Shown here piece after piece: positions 51,290-58,589 of a DNA stretch of 64,000 nt. The stretch is taken from the NCBI GenBank assembly GCA_016711345.1, contig JADJTD010000001.1, forward strand, positions 1,736,001 through 1,800,000, written 5' to 3'. The notes under the pieces are model-generated. The model was given only the letters and a program-made list of their open reading frames with translations, did not search any database and was not told the origin of the DNA. The position numbers were made by a program, and so were the translations under genes. The stretch's first letter is position 1; every line of letters starts with the position of its first letter. The DNA is from Chloracidobacterium sp. Its GTDB lineage: Bacteria; Acidobacteriota; Blastocatellia; Pyrinomonadales; Pyrinomonadaceae.

Positions 51290-51960
51290 TGAAATACTTG
51301 TTTTTTGGCCTAGCCTTTTTCTTTGGAGTTCAGTACGGTTTTTCGCAGACTGTCACGGTCGAAGCCACCACGAACAAAAAACGAATCGCTGAAATCCTAA
51401 AAAAGGATAAAGAAGATGCGCAAGACAATAAACAATATTTTGCCGAATGGGATAAATGCCGCCAGCTCACAGGCGAAGGAAAGGTAAAGGAAGCAGAAGC
51501 TTCATGCCGTCTTGTCGTTACATACGCCGAGAAACTGCCCAAAGACCGTTATCTGGAAAGGTCGTCCGCATATCAATCTTTAGCGTGCGCGCTGCTGTGG
51601 CAGCGAAAAGCGGATGAGGCTATTATCCTATTGAACAAGGCCCTCGAAATTAGCAAGCCCGTCCTCGATGACACCGACGCAGAAACCGGCGAAATATACT
51701 TCTCGCTGGGGCTATCGTATCATCAGCTCGGCAATATCGATGAAGCAAGAACCTATTACATTAAAGCCGAAACTACTTATCGAACAGCCTTCAAGAAGAT
51801 AAATGATGACGAAATCGGAGGACATTATCCGAAACCAATCATAAAGATTCTTGAAGCACATTTGGTTTTGCTTAAAAACTCGGGACTTAGTCTCGAAGCC
51901 GCGAAGATAGAAAAACGAATGGAAGAAACAAAAGTTGAATTCGCTCGATTTTTAAAATAA
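51289..51960 (+). CDS. secreted TPR protein within the homogentisate operon
   Basis: A 223-residue protein with a signal peptide (FFGLAFFFGVQYGFSQ) and tetratricopeptide-like repeats (KEAEASCRLVVTYAEKLPKD; YQSLACALLWQRKADEAII; GEIYFSLGLSYHQLGNIDEA). No enzyme motif. It is wedged between hppD (TAATG, 1-base overlap) and hmgA. Since pathway enzymes are cytoplasmic and this is exported, its role with them is unclear. Confidence 0.8.
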   Translation: MKYLFFGLAFFFGVQYGFSQTVTVEATTNKKRIAEILKKDKEDAQDNKQYFAEWDKCRQLTGEGKVKEAEASCRLVVTYAEKLPKDRYLERSSAYQSLACALLWQRKADEAIILLNKALEISKPVLDDTDAETGEIYFSLGLSYHQLGNIDEARTYYIKAETTYRTAFKKINDDEIGGHYPKPIIKILEAHLVLLKNSGLSLEAAKIEKRMEETKVEFARFLK

Positions 51961-51985
51961 TTATCTTGCCTTAAAAAAATCTATT

Positions 51986-53296
51986 GTGAAACTCAAATAT
52001 CAAACAGGTTTTGGAAATGAATTTGCGACCGAGGCGGAAAAGGGCGCTTTGCCGGTTGGGCGCAATTCGCCGCAGAAGGCGCCGCTTGGGCTTTATGCAG
52101 AGCAGCTTTCGGGGACGGCTTTTACCGCGCCGCGCTCACATAATAGACGAACGTGGACCTATCGCATCAGGCCAAGCGTAATGCACAGCCCGTTTCAGCC
52201 TTATGTTGCCCTGACTGACGTGCGAGGTACTGACACACTGTTCAGGTCGTCGCCTTTTGATGAAGTAGTAACCACGCCGAACCAACTGCGTTGGGACGCA
52301 ATGCCTGTACCGAGCGAGCCGACGGATTTTATCGACGGCATAACGACAATTGCGGGCAACGGTGACCTGTTTTCACAGGTTGGCATCGCCGTGCATATCT
52401 ATGCATGTAACAAAGGCATGGGCGACCGTTATTTTTATAACGCCGACGGCGAGATGCTGATCGTGCCTGAGATGGGACGGCTCGGCATTTTGACCGAGCT
52501 GGGAGCGATGCAGATCGGGCCGGGCGATATTGCTATCTTGCCGCGTGGCTTGAAATTCCGCATAGAGCTTGGTGACCGCCAAGCTCGTGGTTATATCTGT
52601 GAGAATTACGGCCAGCACTTTCGCTTGCCCGACCTCGGGCCGATCGGTGCGAACGGGTTAGCAAATCCGCGCGATTTCGAAACGCCCGTGGCCTGGTACG
52701 AAGATCGCGATGCGCCATGCGAGATCATTGCAAAATTCGGCGGCAATCTTTGGTCGGGTGAGATGGGATACTCGCCGCTTGATGTCGTTGCTTGGCACGG
52801 CAACTACGCGCCGTATAAGTATGATCTTAGACGATTTAACACCATCGGCTCGATATCGTTCGATCATCCCGACCCGTCGATCTTTTTGGTGATGACCTCG
52901 CCATCTGGCGAGGCAGGTGTAGGGAATTGTGATTTTGTGATCTTTCCTGACCGCTGGCTTGTCGGCGAAGACACGTTTCGTCCGCCTTGGTATCACCGCA
53001 ACACAATGAGCGAATACATGGGCCTCATCTACGGCCAGTACGACGCCAAGGAAGAAGGCTTTGTGCCCGGCGGCGGCTCGCTCCACAACCAAATGTCAGC
53101 TCACGGCCCTGACCAAGACGCTTTTGACAAAGCTTCGAATGCAAAGCTTGCTCCGCAAAAGCTCGAGGGCACGATGGCGTTTATGTTCGAATCGCGCTAC
53201 ATAATCCGCCCGACGCGTTTTGCAATGGAATGTCCGCAGTTGCAGAAGACCTACCACGAAGTTTGGGGCGGGCTAAGAAAGAACTTTAAACCTTGA
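51986..53296 (+). CDS. hmgA: homogentisate 1,2-dioxygenase
   Basis: Ring-cleaving iron dioxygenase making maleylacetoacetate. 436 residues, typical. The start is GTG at 51986 (KLKYQTGFGNEFATEA). Signature regions: RKPLGLYAEQLSGTAF-like segment (QKAPLGLYAEQLSGTAFTAP), RIRPSVMH, DVVAWHGNYAPYKYDL, and iron-binding PPWYHRNTMSEYMGLIYG with GGGSLHNQMSAHGPD. Maleylacetoacetate isomerase and fumarylacetoacetase are not in the window. Confidence 0.96.
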   Translation: MKLKYQTGFGNEFATEAEKGALPVGRNSPQKAPLGLYAEQLSGTAFTAPRSHNRRTWTYRIRPSVMHSPFQPYVALTDVRGTDTLFRSSPFDEVVTTPNQLRWDAMPVPSEPTDFIDGITTIAGNGDLFSQVGIAVHIYACNKGMGDRYFYNADGEMLIVPEMGRLGILTELGAMQIGPGDIAILPRGLKFRIELGDRQARGYICENYGQHFRLPDLGPIGANGLANPRDFETPVAWYEDRDAPCEIIAKFGGNLWSGEMGYSPLDVVAWHGNYAPYKYDLRRFNTIGSISFDHPDPSIFLVMTSPSGEAGVGNCDFVIFPDRWLVGEDTFRPPWYHRNTMSEYMGLIYGQYDAKEEGFVPGGGSLHNQMSAHGPDQDAFDKASNAKLAPQKLEGTMAFMFESRYIIRPTRFAMECPQLQKTYHEVWGGLRKNFKP

Positions 53297-53365
53297 ACCA
53301 AGTTCGCGCTTCTGAAAATCCCGTTTTATAATTCTAGTTACAGTAAAAAGTAATAGGAGAAATAA

Positions 53366-53797
53366 ATGGGAATCAAACGAACATCAGAAGCAAAATGGAA
53401 TGGCAGCATCACCGAGGGCAGCGGCAATGTAAAACTCGGCAGCGGTGCTTTTGAGGGCGCGTATTCATTCAACTCGCGATTCGGCGACGATACAAAGGCA
53501 ACAAATCCAGAAGAATTGATCGCAGCAGCTCATGCAGCTTGTTATTCAATGGCTCTGACCGGCTTTTTGGGTCGTGCAGGATTTCATCCGACATGCGTCG
53601 AGACAAAGGCCGTTGTTCATCTCGAAAAAAAGGACGATGGTTTTGTAATACCAAACATCGACCTCGAAACCATCGCCGAAGTGCCGAATATCACGGACGA
53701 TGAATTCCAAACCATTGCCAAAACGGCAAAAGAGAAATGCCCGGTTTCGCAAGTGCTTGCCGGGGCTGTGATCAGCCTGAGCGCTACACTCAAATAA
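53366..53797 (+). CDS. OsmC-family peroxiredoxin
   Basis: Thiol peroxidase for organic hydroperoxides. 143 residues; the two redox cysteines are in AAHAACYSMAL (Cys about 55) and EKCPVSQVLAG (Cys about 123). NPEELIAAAHAACYSMAL is the OsmC signature. The ribosome-binding site AGGAGA is 7 bases before the ATG. Confidence 0.94.
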   Translation: MGIKRTSEAKWNGSITEGSGNVKLGSGAFEGAYSFNSRFGDDTKATNPEELIAAAHAACYSMALTGFLGRAGFHPTCVETKAVVHLEKKDDGFVIPNIDLETIAEVPNITDDEFQTIAKTAKEKCPVSQVLAGAVISLSATLK

Positions 53798-53808
53798 TAT
53801 TCAGTGAT

Positions 53809-54459
53809 TTGGACAATAATACACTAAAATCTGAGCCACTAATTTTTCCGCGGGGTGTAAGATTTCCAACTAGAAACGATATTCCACCCGCAGATGCAGA
53901 TGAGATTCTCGAAAGAGTTTCTCGCGCTCAGATAACGACGGGATATATTATTTCGCAAGCTGAAGGACAGGCATTCGACGCTTATATCGAGGCAAATGTC
54001 CATGCGCCTGAGGTATTCGAAGTATTCCGCAATCTCTGCTTCTCACTTTTGCCTGAAATAGCATCTCCATTGATAGGTCTGAAAGATGAAGAACCCATAT
54101 TTGGTCCTTATACGTATCGAGCTGACGCGGTCGGCGTTCTTGAATCCTATAAAGACATATTGGAAAATGATGGATTTCTGGAGTTTGGTCTCATTCATCA
54201 GAGCGAAATCGTGTTCGAAGAGATATTTGTAGCCTCACCTAAATATTTCAAGATTTGGACTAAGAATGGTGGTTTGGCTGAAGAAATCCTTCAGTCGGCA
54301 CGTATTCCCAAATGCGCGACTCTTGAATTTATCGATGAGTACCCAATGGTCAGCTTGAGCATTGGCGACAACGGGAATGCCGCGTGGACGATTCCGTATC
54401 ATGCGATTCAAGACGAATTCGCACGTCTGCCGAAACCTGAGATGCCAAAGGATGCGTAA
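53809..54459 (+). CDS. hypothetical protein, unclear start
   Basis: An open frame of about 216 residues after osmC that I do not recognise. Composition is coding-like and acidic (EILERVSRAQITTGYIISQA; EVFRNLCFSLLPEIASPLIG; DEYPMVSLSIGDNGNAAWTI). No ATG precedes the conserved-looking part, so I placed the start at TTG 53809; ATT codons nearby are alternatives. The frame also extends back into osmC, which is probably chance. It stops 1 base before the alpha/beta hydrolase ATG, so the two are probably coupled. Confidence 0.6.
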   Translation: MDNNTLKSEPLIFPRGVRFPTRNDIPPADADEILERVSRAQITTGYIISQAEGQAFDAYIEANVHAPEVFEVFRNLCFSLLPEIASPLIGLKDEEPIFGPYTYRADAVGVLESYKDILENDGFLEFGLIHQSEIVFEEIFVASPKYFKIWTKNGGLAEEILQSARIPKCATLEFIDEYPMVSLSIGDNGNAAWTIPYHAIQDEFARLPKPEMPKDA

Positions 54460-54460
54460 T

Positions 54461-55129
54461 ATGGAATTCAAATTTATCGCCACATCCGATAAGGGCGAAG
54501 TGTCGGCAATCTTGATAAAGCCGAAAGGTGCAACGCACTTGCTAGTGTTAGGTCACGGTGCGGGTGCGGATATGCGTTCGGCATCAATGCAAAAGATCGC
54601 GGAGAATCTTGCCGAGCAGAAAATCGCGACGTTTCGTTACAACTTTCCATTCAAGGAACGTGGGGCGAGCGGAGTCGATTCGCCCAAAGTCGCAACAGCG
54701 ACTGTTCGATCGGCGGTCGCGGCCGCAAAAAGAATCGAACCAAAAATTACATTGCTTGCAGGCGGACATTCCTTCGGCGGGCGGATGACGACGACCGCGC
54801 AATCCGAATCTCCGCTCGACGGTGTCAAAGGTCTCTTACTTTTTTCGTTTCCGCTTCATGCGCCAAATCGTCCGGACGATTCGCGAGCCGCACACTTAAG
54901 CGCCGTAAGAATTCCGATGCTCTTTCTCACGGGAACGCGGGACACACTAAATGAACTCGCGTTATTTCGCCCTCTGATCAAAAAGCTCGGCGATAACGCA
55001 ACGCTTCACCTTCTCGACACCGCAGACCACGGCTACAAAATTCTCAAAAAGACGCGCCAGTCAGACGAAGATGTTTTTGTCGAAATGGCGCGTTCGGCTC
55101 GTGAGTGGATAGATAGGGTCGAAGCGTGA
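54461..55129 (+). CDS. alpha/beta hydrolase (KANL3/Tex30-like)
   Basis: A 222-residue hydrolase-fold protein. THLLVLGHGAGADMRS (about 24-39) forms the oxyanion loop, AGGHSFGGRMTTT holds the nucleophile Ser (about 109), MLFLTGTRDTLNEL the acid Asp (about 163) and LLDTADHGYKIL the His (about 191). This matches the small KANL3/Tex30-like esterases of unknown substrate. The ATG at 54461 is chosen because the preceding gene stops 1 base upstream. Confidence 0.86.
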   Translation: MEFKFIATSDKGEVSAILIKPKGATHLLVLGHGAGADMRSASMQKIAENLAEQKIATFRYNFPFKERGASGVDSPKVATATVRSAVAAAKRIEPKITLLAGGHSFGGRMTTTAQSESPLDGVKGLLLFSFPLHAPNRPDDSRAAHLSAVRIPMLFLTGTRDTLNELALFRPLIKKLGDNATLHLLDTADHGYKILKKTRQSDEDVFVEMARSAREWIDRVEA

Positions 55130-55178
55130 GCCCGAACACACGAAGCCTTTCTGCCTGTGGTCAGTCAAATCAATCACT

Positions 55179-55197
55179 CGCAGGCTGGCAGCCTGCG
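55179..55197. repeat. intergenic palindrome CGCAGGC-TGGCA-GCCTGCG
   Basis: A perfect 7-bp inverted repeat with a 5-base spacer, in the 133-base gap before the methyltransferase gene. Only this copy was found in the window. It resembles short intergenic palindromes of other bacteria. Confidence 0.55.
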
Positions 55198-55262
55198 TTC
55201 CGAAACTCGCATTTCCATCTGCCTTTGCTGTATTATTTAGTCAAAACTAAGGAGACAAAAAT

Positions 55263-56300
55263 ATGGAACAAGCTGGGGCATCCGGGCTATCACCTGCACG
55301 AATATTAGAAACGGGCATGGCATTTTGGCCGGCCAAAACACTGCTGTCGGCGGTTGAACTTGGTGTGTTTACGCAGCTGGGTAATGGTTCGATGACCGGA
55401 GCGGAGCTTCAAAATGTGCTCGGTCTGCATCCAAGGTCAAATCCCGACTTTTTTGATACGCTGGTCGCACTTCGCTTTCTCGAACGCGATGGTGACGGCC
55501 CAGATTCGCGATATCGGAACACTGATGAAACTGCCTTTTTCCTCGACCGCAGCAGCCCGGCTTTTATGGGCGGATTTCTCGAAATGGCAAACGGTCGTTT
55601 GTACCCGTTTTGGGGCGACCTGACCGAGGCTCTTAAAACCGGCAAGCCGCAAAACGAGACAAAGCACGGCGGCGAAGGCGTCTTTGAAGAGCTTTACCGC
55701 GAGCCTGCACGTCTCGAACAGTTTATGGACGCGATGGCGGGCATATCGGCTGGAAATTTTACGGCGCTTGCGGACAAGTTTGATTTTTCCAAATATGAAA
55801 CGCTTTGCGATGTCGGTGGAGCGGCTGCGACTTTATCGATGATCGTTGCACAGAAACATCCGCACCTTATTTGCACTTCAGCAGATCTGCCCGCGGCGAC
55901 AGCCATAGCCGCAAAGAAGATAGAAGCAGCAGGACTAAGCGACAGAGTTTCTGCCGTTCCGATTGATTTCTTTACCGATCCGCTGCCAAAAGCCAATGTA
56001 ATTACGATGGGCATGATCCTCCATGACTGGAATCTTGAGAACAAGATGATGCTGATCCAAAAAGCTTACGACGCTCTGCCGGAAGACGGAACGTTCATCG
56101 TCATTGAAGCCTTGATCGACGACGCACGACGCGAAAATGCTTTCGGACTAATGATGTCGCTGAATATGCTTGTCGAGTTTGGCGAGGCATTTGATTACAG
56201 CGGAGCGGATTTTGACAAATGGTGTAAGGAGGTTGGTTTCAAGCGAACCGAGGTTATTCATTTGGCCGGCCCGTCGAGTGCCGGTATCGCTTATAAATAA
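55263..56300 (+). CDS. SAM-dependent O-methyltransferase (family 2-like)
   Basis: A 345-residue class I methyltransferase of the acetylserotonin/hydroxyneurosporene type. An N-terminal winged-helix dimerisation domain (AVELGVFTQLGNGSMTGAEL; RFLERDGDG) precedes the Rossmann core: LCDVGGAAATLSMIVAQKHP (SAM site, about 182-201), SADLPAA, and MGMILHDWNLENKMMLI (about 247-263, catalytic His region). The usual GG(G/H)xG reads VGGAAATL, a slight change. Methyl acceptor unknown. AAGGAGA precedes the ATG by 8 bases. Confidence 0.88.
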   Translation: MEQAGASGLSPARILETGMAFWPAKTLLSAVELGVFTQLGNGSMTGAELQNVLGLHPRSNPDFFDTLVALRFLERDGDGPDSRYRNTDETAFFLDRSSPAFMGGFLEMANGRLYPFWGDLTEALKTGKPQNETKHGGEGVFEELYREPARLEQFMDAMAGISAGNFTALADKFDFSKYETLCDVGGAAATLSMIVAQKHPHLICTSADLPAATAIAAKKIEAAGLSDRVSAVPIDFFTDPLPKANVITMGMILHDWNLENKMMLIQKAYDALPEDGTFIVIEALIDDARRENAFGLMMSLNMLVEFGEAFDYSGADFDKWCKEVGFKRTEVIHLAGPSSAGIAYK

Positions 56301-56303
56301 TCT

Positions 56304-56570
56304 ATGTGTAGAAATATCAAGATTCTTTTCAATTTCGATCCACCAGCCACAACTGATGAGGTCCAGGCGTCATCGCTGCAGTTTGTGAGAAAGCTGTCGG
56401 GAATGAACAAACCGTCACAGGCAAATGAAGAAGCCTTTCATCTAGCAGTAGAACGTGTCGCTGCAGCAGCTCAGGAAATGCTGAACTCTCTAGTTACAAC
56501 TTCCCCGCCGCGAGATTGTGAAACTGAAGCCATAAGGGCAAAGGCTCGTGCGGTAAAACGTTTCGGATAG
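56304..56570 (+). CDS. DUF2277-family protein
   Basis: An 88-residue protein opening MCRNIKILFNFDPPATTDEV, the DUF2277 hallmark, with QFVRKLSGMNKPSQANEEAF in the middle. Function unknown. It starts 3 bases after the methyltransferase stop, so it is in that transcription unit. Confidence 0.9.
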   Translation: MCRNIKILFNFDPPATTDEVQASSLQFVRKLSGMNKPSQANEEAFHLAVERVAAAAQEMLNSLVTTSPPRDCETEAIRAKARAVKRFG

Positions 56571-56666
56571 GACTCGCCGAATATCGAACGATCGCACAGT
56601 GGAAATAATTGGAGAAAAGTCTTCTAAACTTGTAGCCGAGCCTATCTGACCGCAAAATAGCGATAA

Positions 56667-58496
56667 ATGGAAAAAAGCGATTTCAAATGGATAATTCCGA
56701 TAGCGATAGTTTGTCTTGTTGTCTTTGCAAACTCAGTAGGCGGCGGATTTGTATATGACGACAATCGTCAGATATTGCGCAATACGCTGATCCAGGACAA
56801 CAGTCTGCTCTGGAAAGCTCTTACGTCCGACGTATGGGCGTTTAAGGGAGACGGTTCGATCGCGGCAAGCAATTACTGGCGGCCTACGTTCACGCTGTGG
56901 CATATCATAAACTTTCGCCTCTTCGGCACCAGTCCGCTCGGATGGCATATTACGAATATTGTCCTTCACAGCGGAGTTTGCGTTATGGCGTATGCGATGC
57001 TTCGCCGCTGGGCATTCAGTGCGATGACTGCTTTTGCGATCGTGATTATCTTTGCGGTTCATCCGGTGCATACCGAGTCCGTCGCTTGGATATCAGGATC
57101 GCCGGACCTTCTTTTCTCGCTCGCATTTCTTGCGTCGCTTTGGTTCGCGCAAAGTTATGCCGAGACGAATAAGAACAGCAACCTGTTTATAGCCATACTT
57201 CTATATGCCGCGGCGCTCGGAGCAAAAGAGATCGGCATAATCTGCTTGCCTATCTATTATCTTGTTTTCATCGGAGCCGAGAATAAGAAAAAGAAACGTA
57301 TCGATGCACAAACACCGTTGCTCGCCTTTGCGACGATAGCTATTGTTTACTTTCTCATGCGATGGGGAGTACTAGGTGCTATTTCGCACCCACCGGACGA
57401 TGCGGTTGGCATTGGTAATGCTGTGATGAGCATTCCGGCGATCTTTGCTTTCTATCTAAAGCAGATCTTCTTTCCATACCCGATCGCCGTAAATTATCCG
57501 CTCGAACCTGTATCGCAGATCGGTGCGGAGAACTTTTTTATTCCATTGGTTGTTACCGCTGCGACCCTCACTGCTTTGTTCTACCTTGTAAGATCACATA
57601 CACGAGGCAAGCTCGCCGCCGCGATCTTTCTGCTTCCGCTCATTCCGGCGATGAATGCAACAGCGTTCATTTCTGATCAGATGGTACATGACCGCTACTT
57701 GTATCTGCCGCTGCTTGGGATGTTGATGCTCATCGTGCCGTTTGCGGTGAAATTTCTTGACGAACGTTACGTTATGGCCGCCTGTGTTGCGATCAGCATT
57801 TTGTTGTCGGTTCAAACTTTTATGTACAACCGCGCTTGGGAAAATGACCTAACATTATGGTCCTGGACATCAAGTATCGACAATTCCACTTTTACCTCGA
57901 TGCAGTACGGAAATGCCCTAGCTGAGGTAAACCGCAATGAAGAGTCGATAAACGCATACACCGCCGCGATCGAGAAAAGGCCGCTGCCTCGCGGATTTAT
58001 TGGACGCGGACGCGTGTATTTGAAAACAAGACAATATGCTAAAGCGCAGGCTGATCTGGAGGCGGCGGCAAATTTTCCACGAGAACAGGTGGAAGCATAT
58101 GCTCTCTATCAAGCCTACGAGGCACTGGGACTTGCATACAGCGAGCAGAAAAAATATCAGGAAGCGGTACAGAGCTTTAGCGAAGCACGCATTAAGTTGC
58201 CGATCTACGCAGCAGCTCTGACAAACGACCTCGCAGTCATCCTGTATCAGAGCGGCCAAAAGGACGCCGCTCTTACCGAACTGGAAAACGGCCGCGATCA
58301 AGCAAGAAAGGAGCTTCTTCCGGAATCAAAGGATGTCTTCCTGCGGCTCGGTATGCTTTATCAGGAAATGGGCCGCAAGGATGATGCCCGCACGGCACTT
58401 AACGAATATATGGATCTGACCGCGTCTATCAAGGACAAGAAAACTACAGCCAGCCGCGCTCAGGCAACAAAACTGTTAGATTCTCTTAATAAGTAG
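56667..58496 (+). CDS. TMTC-like membrane glycosyltransferase with TPRs
   Basis: A 609-residue polytopic protein. About eleven membrane helices (about 8-400) begin IIPIAIVCLVVFANSVGGGF followed by VYDD, the acidic first loop typical of GT-C/TMTC-type mannosyltransferases. The rest (about 410-600) is TPRs (INAYTAAIEKRPLPRGFIGR; YQAYEALGLAYSEQKKYQEA). TMTC proteins transfer mannose from a lipid donor to secreted proteins. Ser/Thr-rich exported proteins in this window would be plausible acceptors, but that is speculation. Confidence 0.82.
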   Translation: MEKSDFKWIIPIAIVCLVVFANSVGGGFVYDDNRQILRNTLIQDNSLLWKALTSDVWAFKGDGSIAASNYWRPTFTLWHIINFRLFGTSPLGWHITNIVLHSGVCVMAYAMLRRWAFSAMTAFAIVIIFAVHPVHTESVAWISGSPDLLFSLAFLASLWFAQSYAETNKNSNLFIAILLYAAALGAKEIGIICLPIYYLVFIGAENKKKKRIDAQTPLLAFATIAIVYFLMRWGVLGAISHPPDDAVGIGNAVMSIPAIFAFYLKQIFFPYPIAVNYPLEPVSQIGAENFFIPLVVTAATLTALFYLVRSHTRGKLAAAIFLLPLIPAMNATAFISDQMVHDRYLYLPLLGMLMLIVPFAVKFLDERYVMAACVAISILLSVQTFMYNRAWENDLTLWSWTSSIDNSTFTSMQYGNALAEVNRNEESINAYTAAIEKRPLPRGFIGRGRVYLKTRQYAKAQADLEAAANFPREQVEAYALYQAYEALGLAYSEQKKYQEAVQSFSEARIKLPIYAAALTNDLAVILYQSGQKDAALTELENGRDQARKELLPESKDVFLRLGMLYQEMGRKDDARTALNEYMDLTASIKDKKTTASRAQATKLLDSLNK

Positions 58497-58589
58497 TTAT
58501 TGCATCAGTGGTCATTTTTCAATCTATAATAAGATCCGCACGATTTGTTATCGTTACTTTTACCTTTCAGTTGAACTCAGATTCTGTAA

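Noticed and set aside
51330..51542. Minus-strand frames opposite the TPR and dioxygenase genes
   Set aside because: Short, without family motifs, and opposite genes with clear homology.
53737..53808. A start for the unknown gene inside osmC
   Set aside because: The upstream part of the frame overlaps the well-supported OsmC C-terminus and does not look like a protein start.
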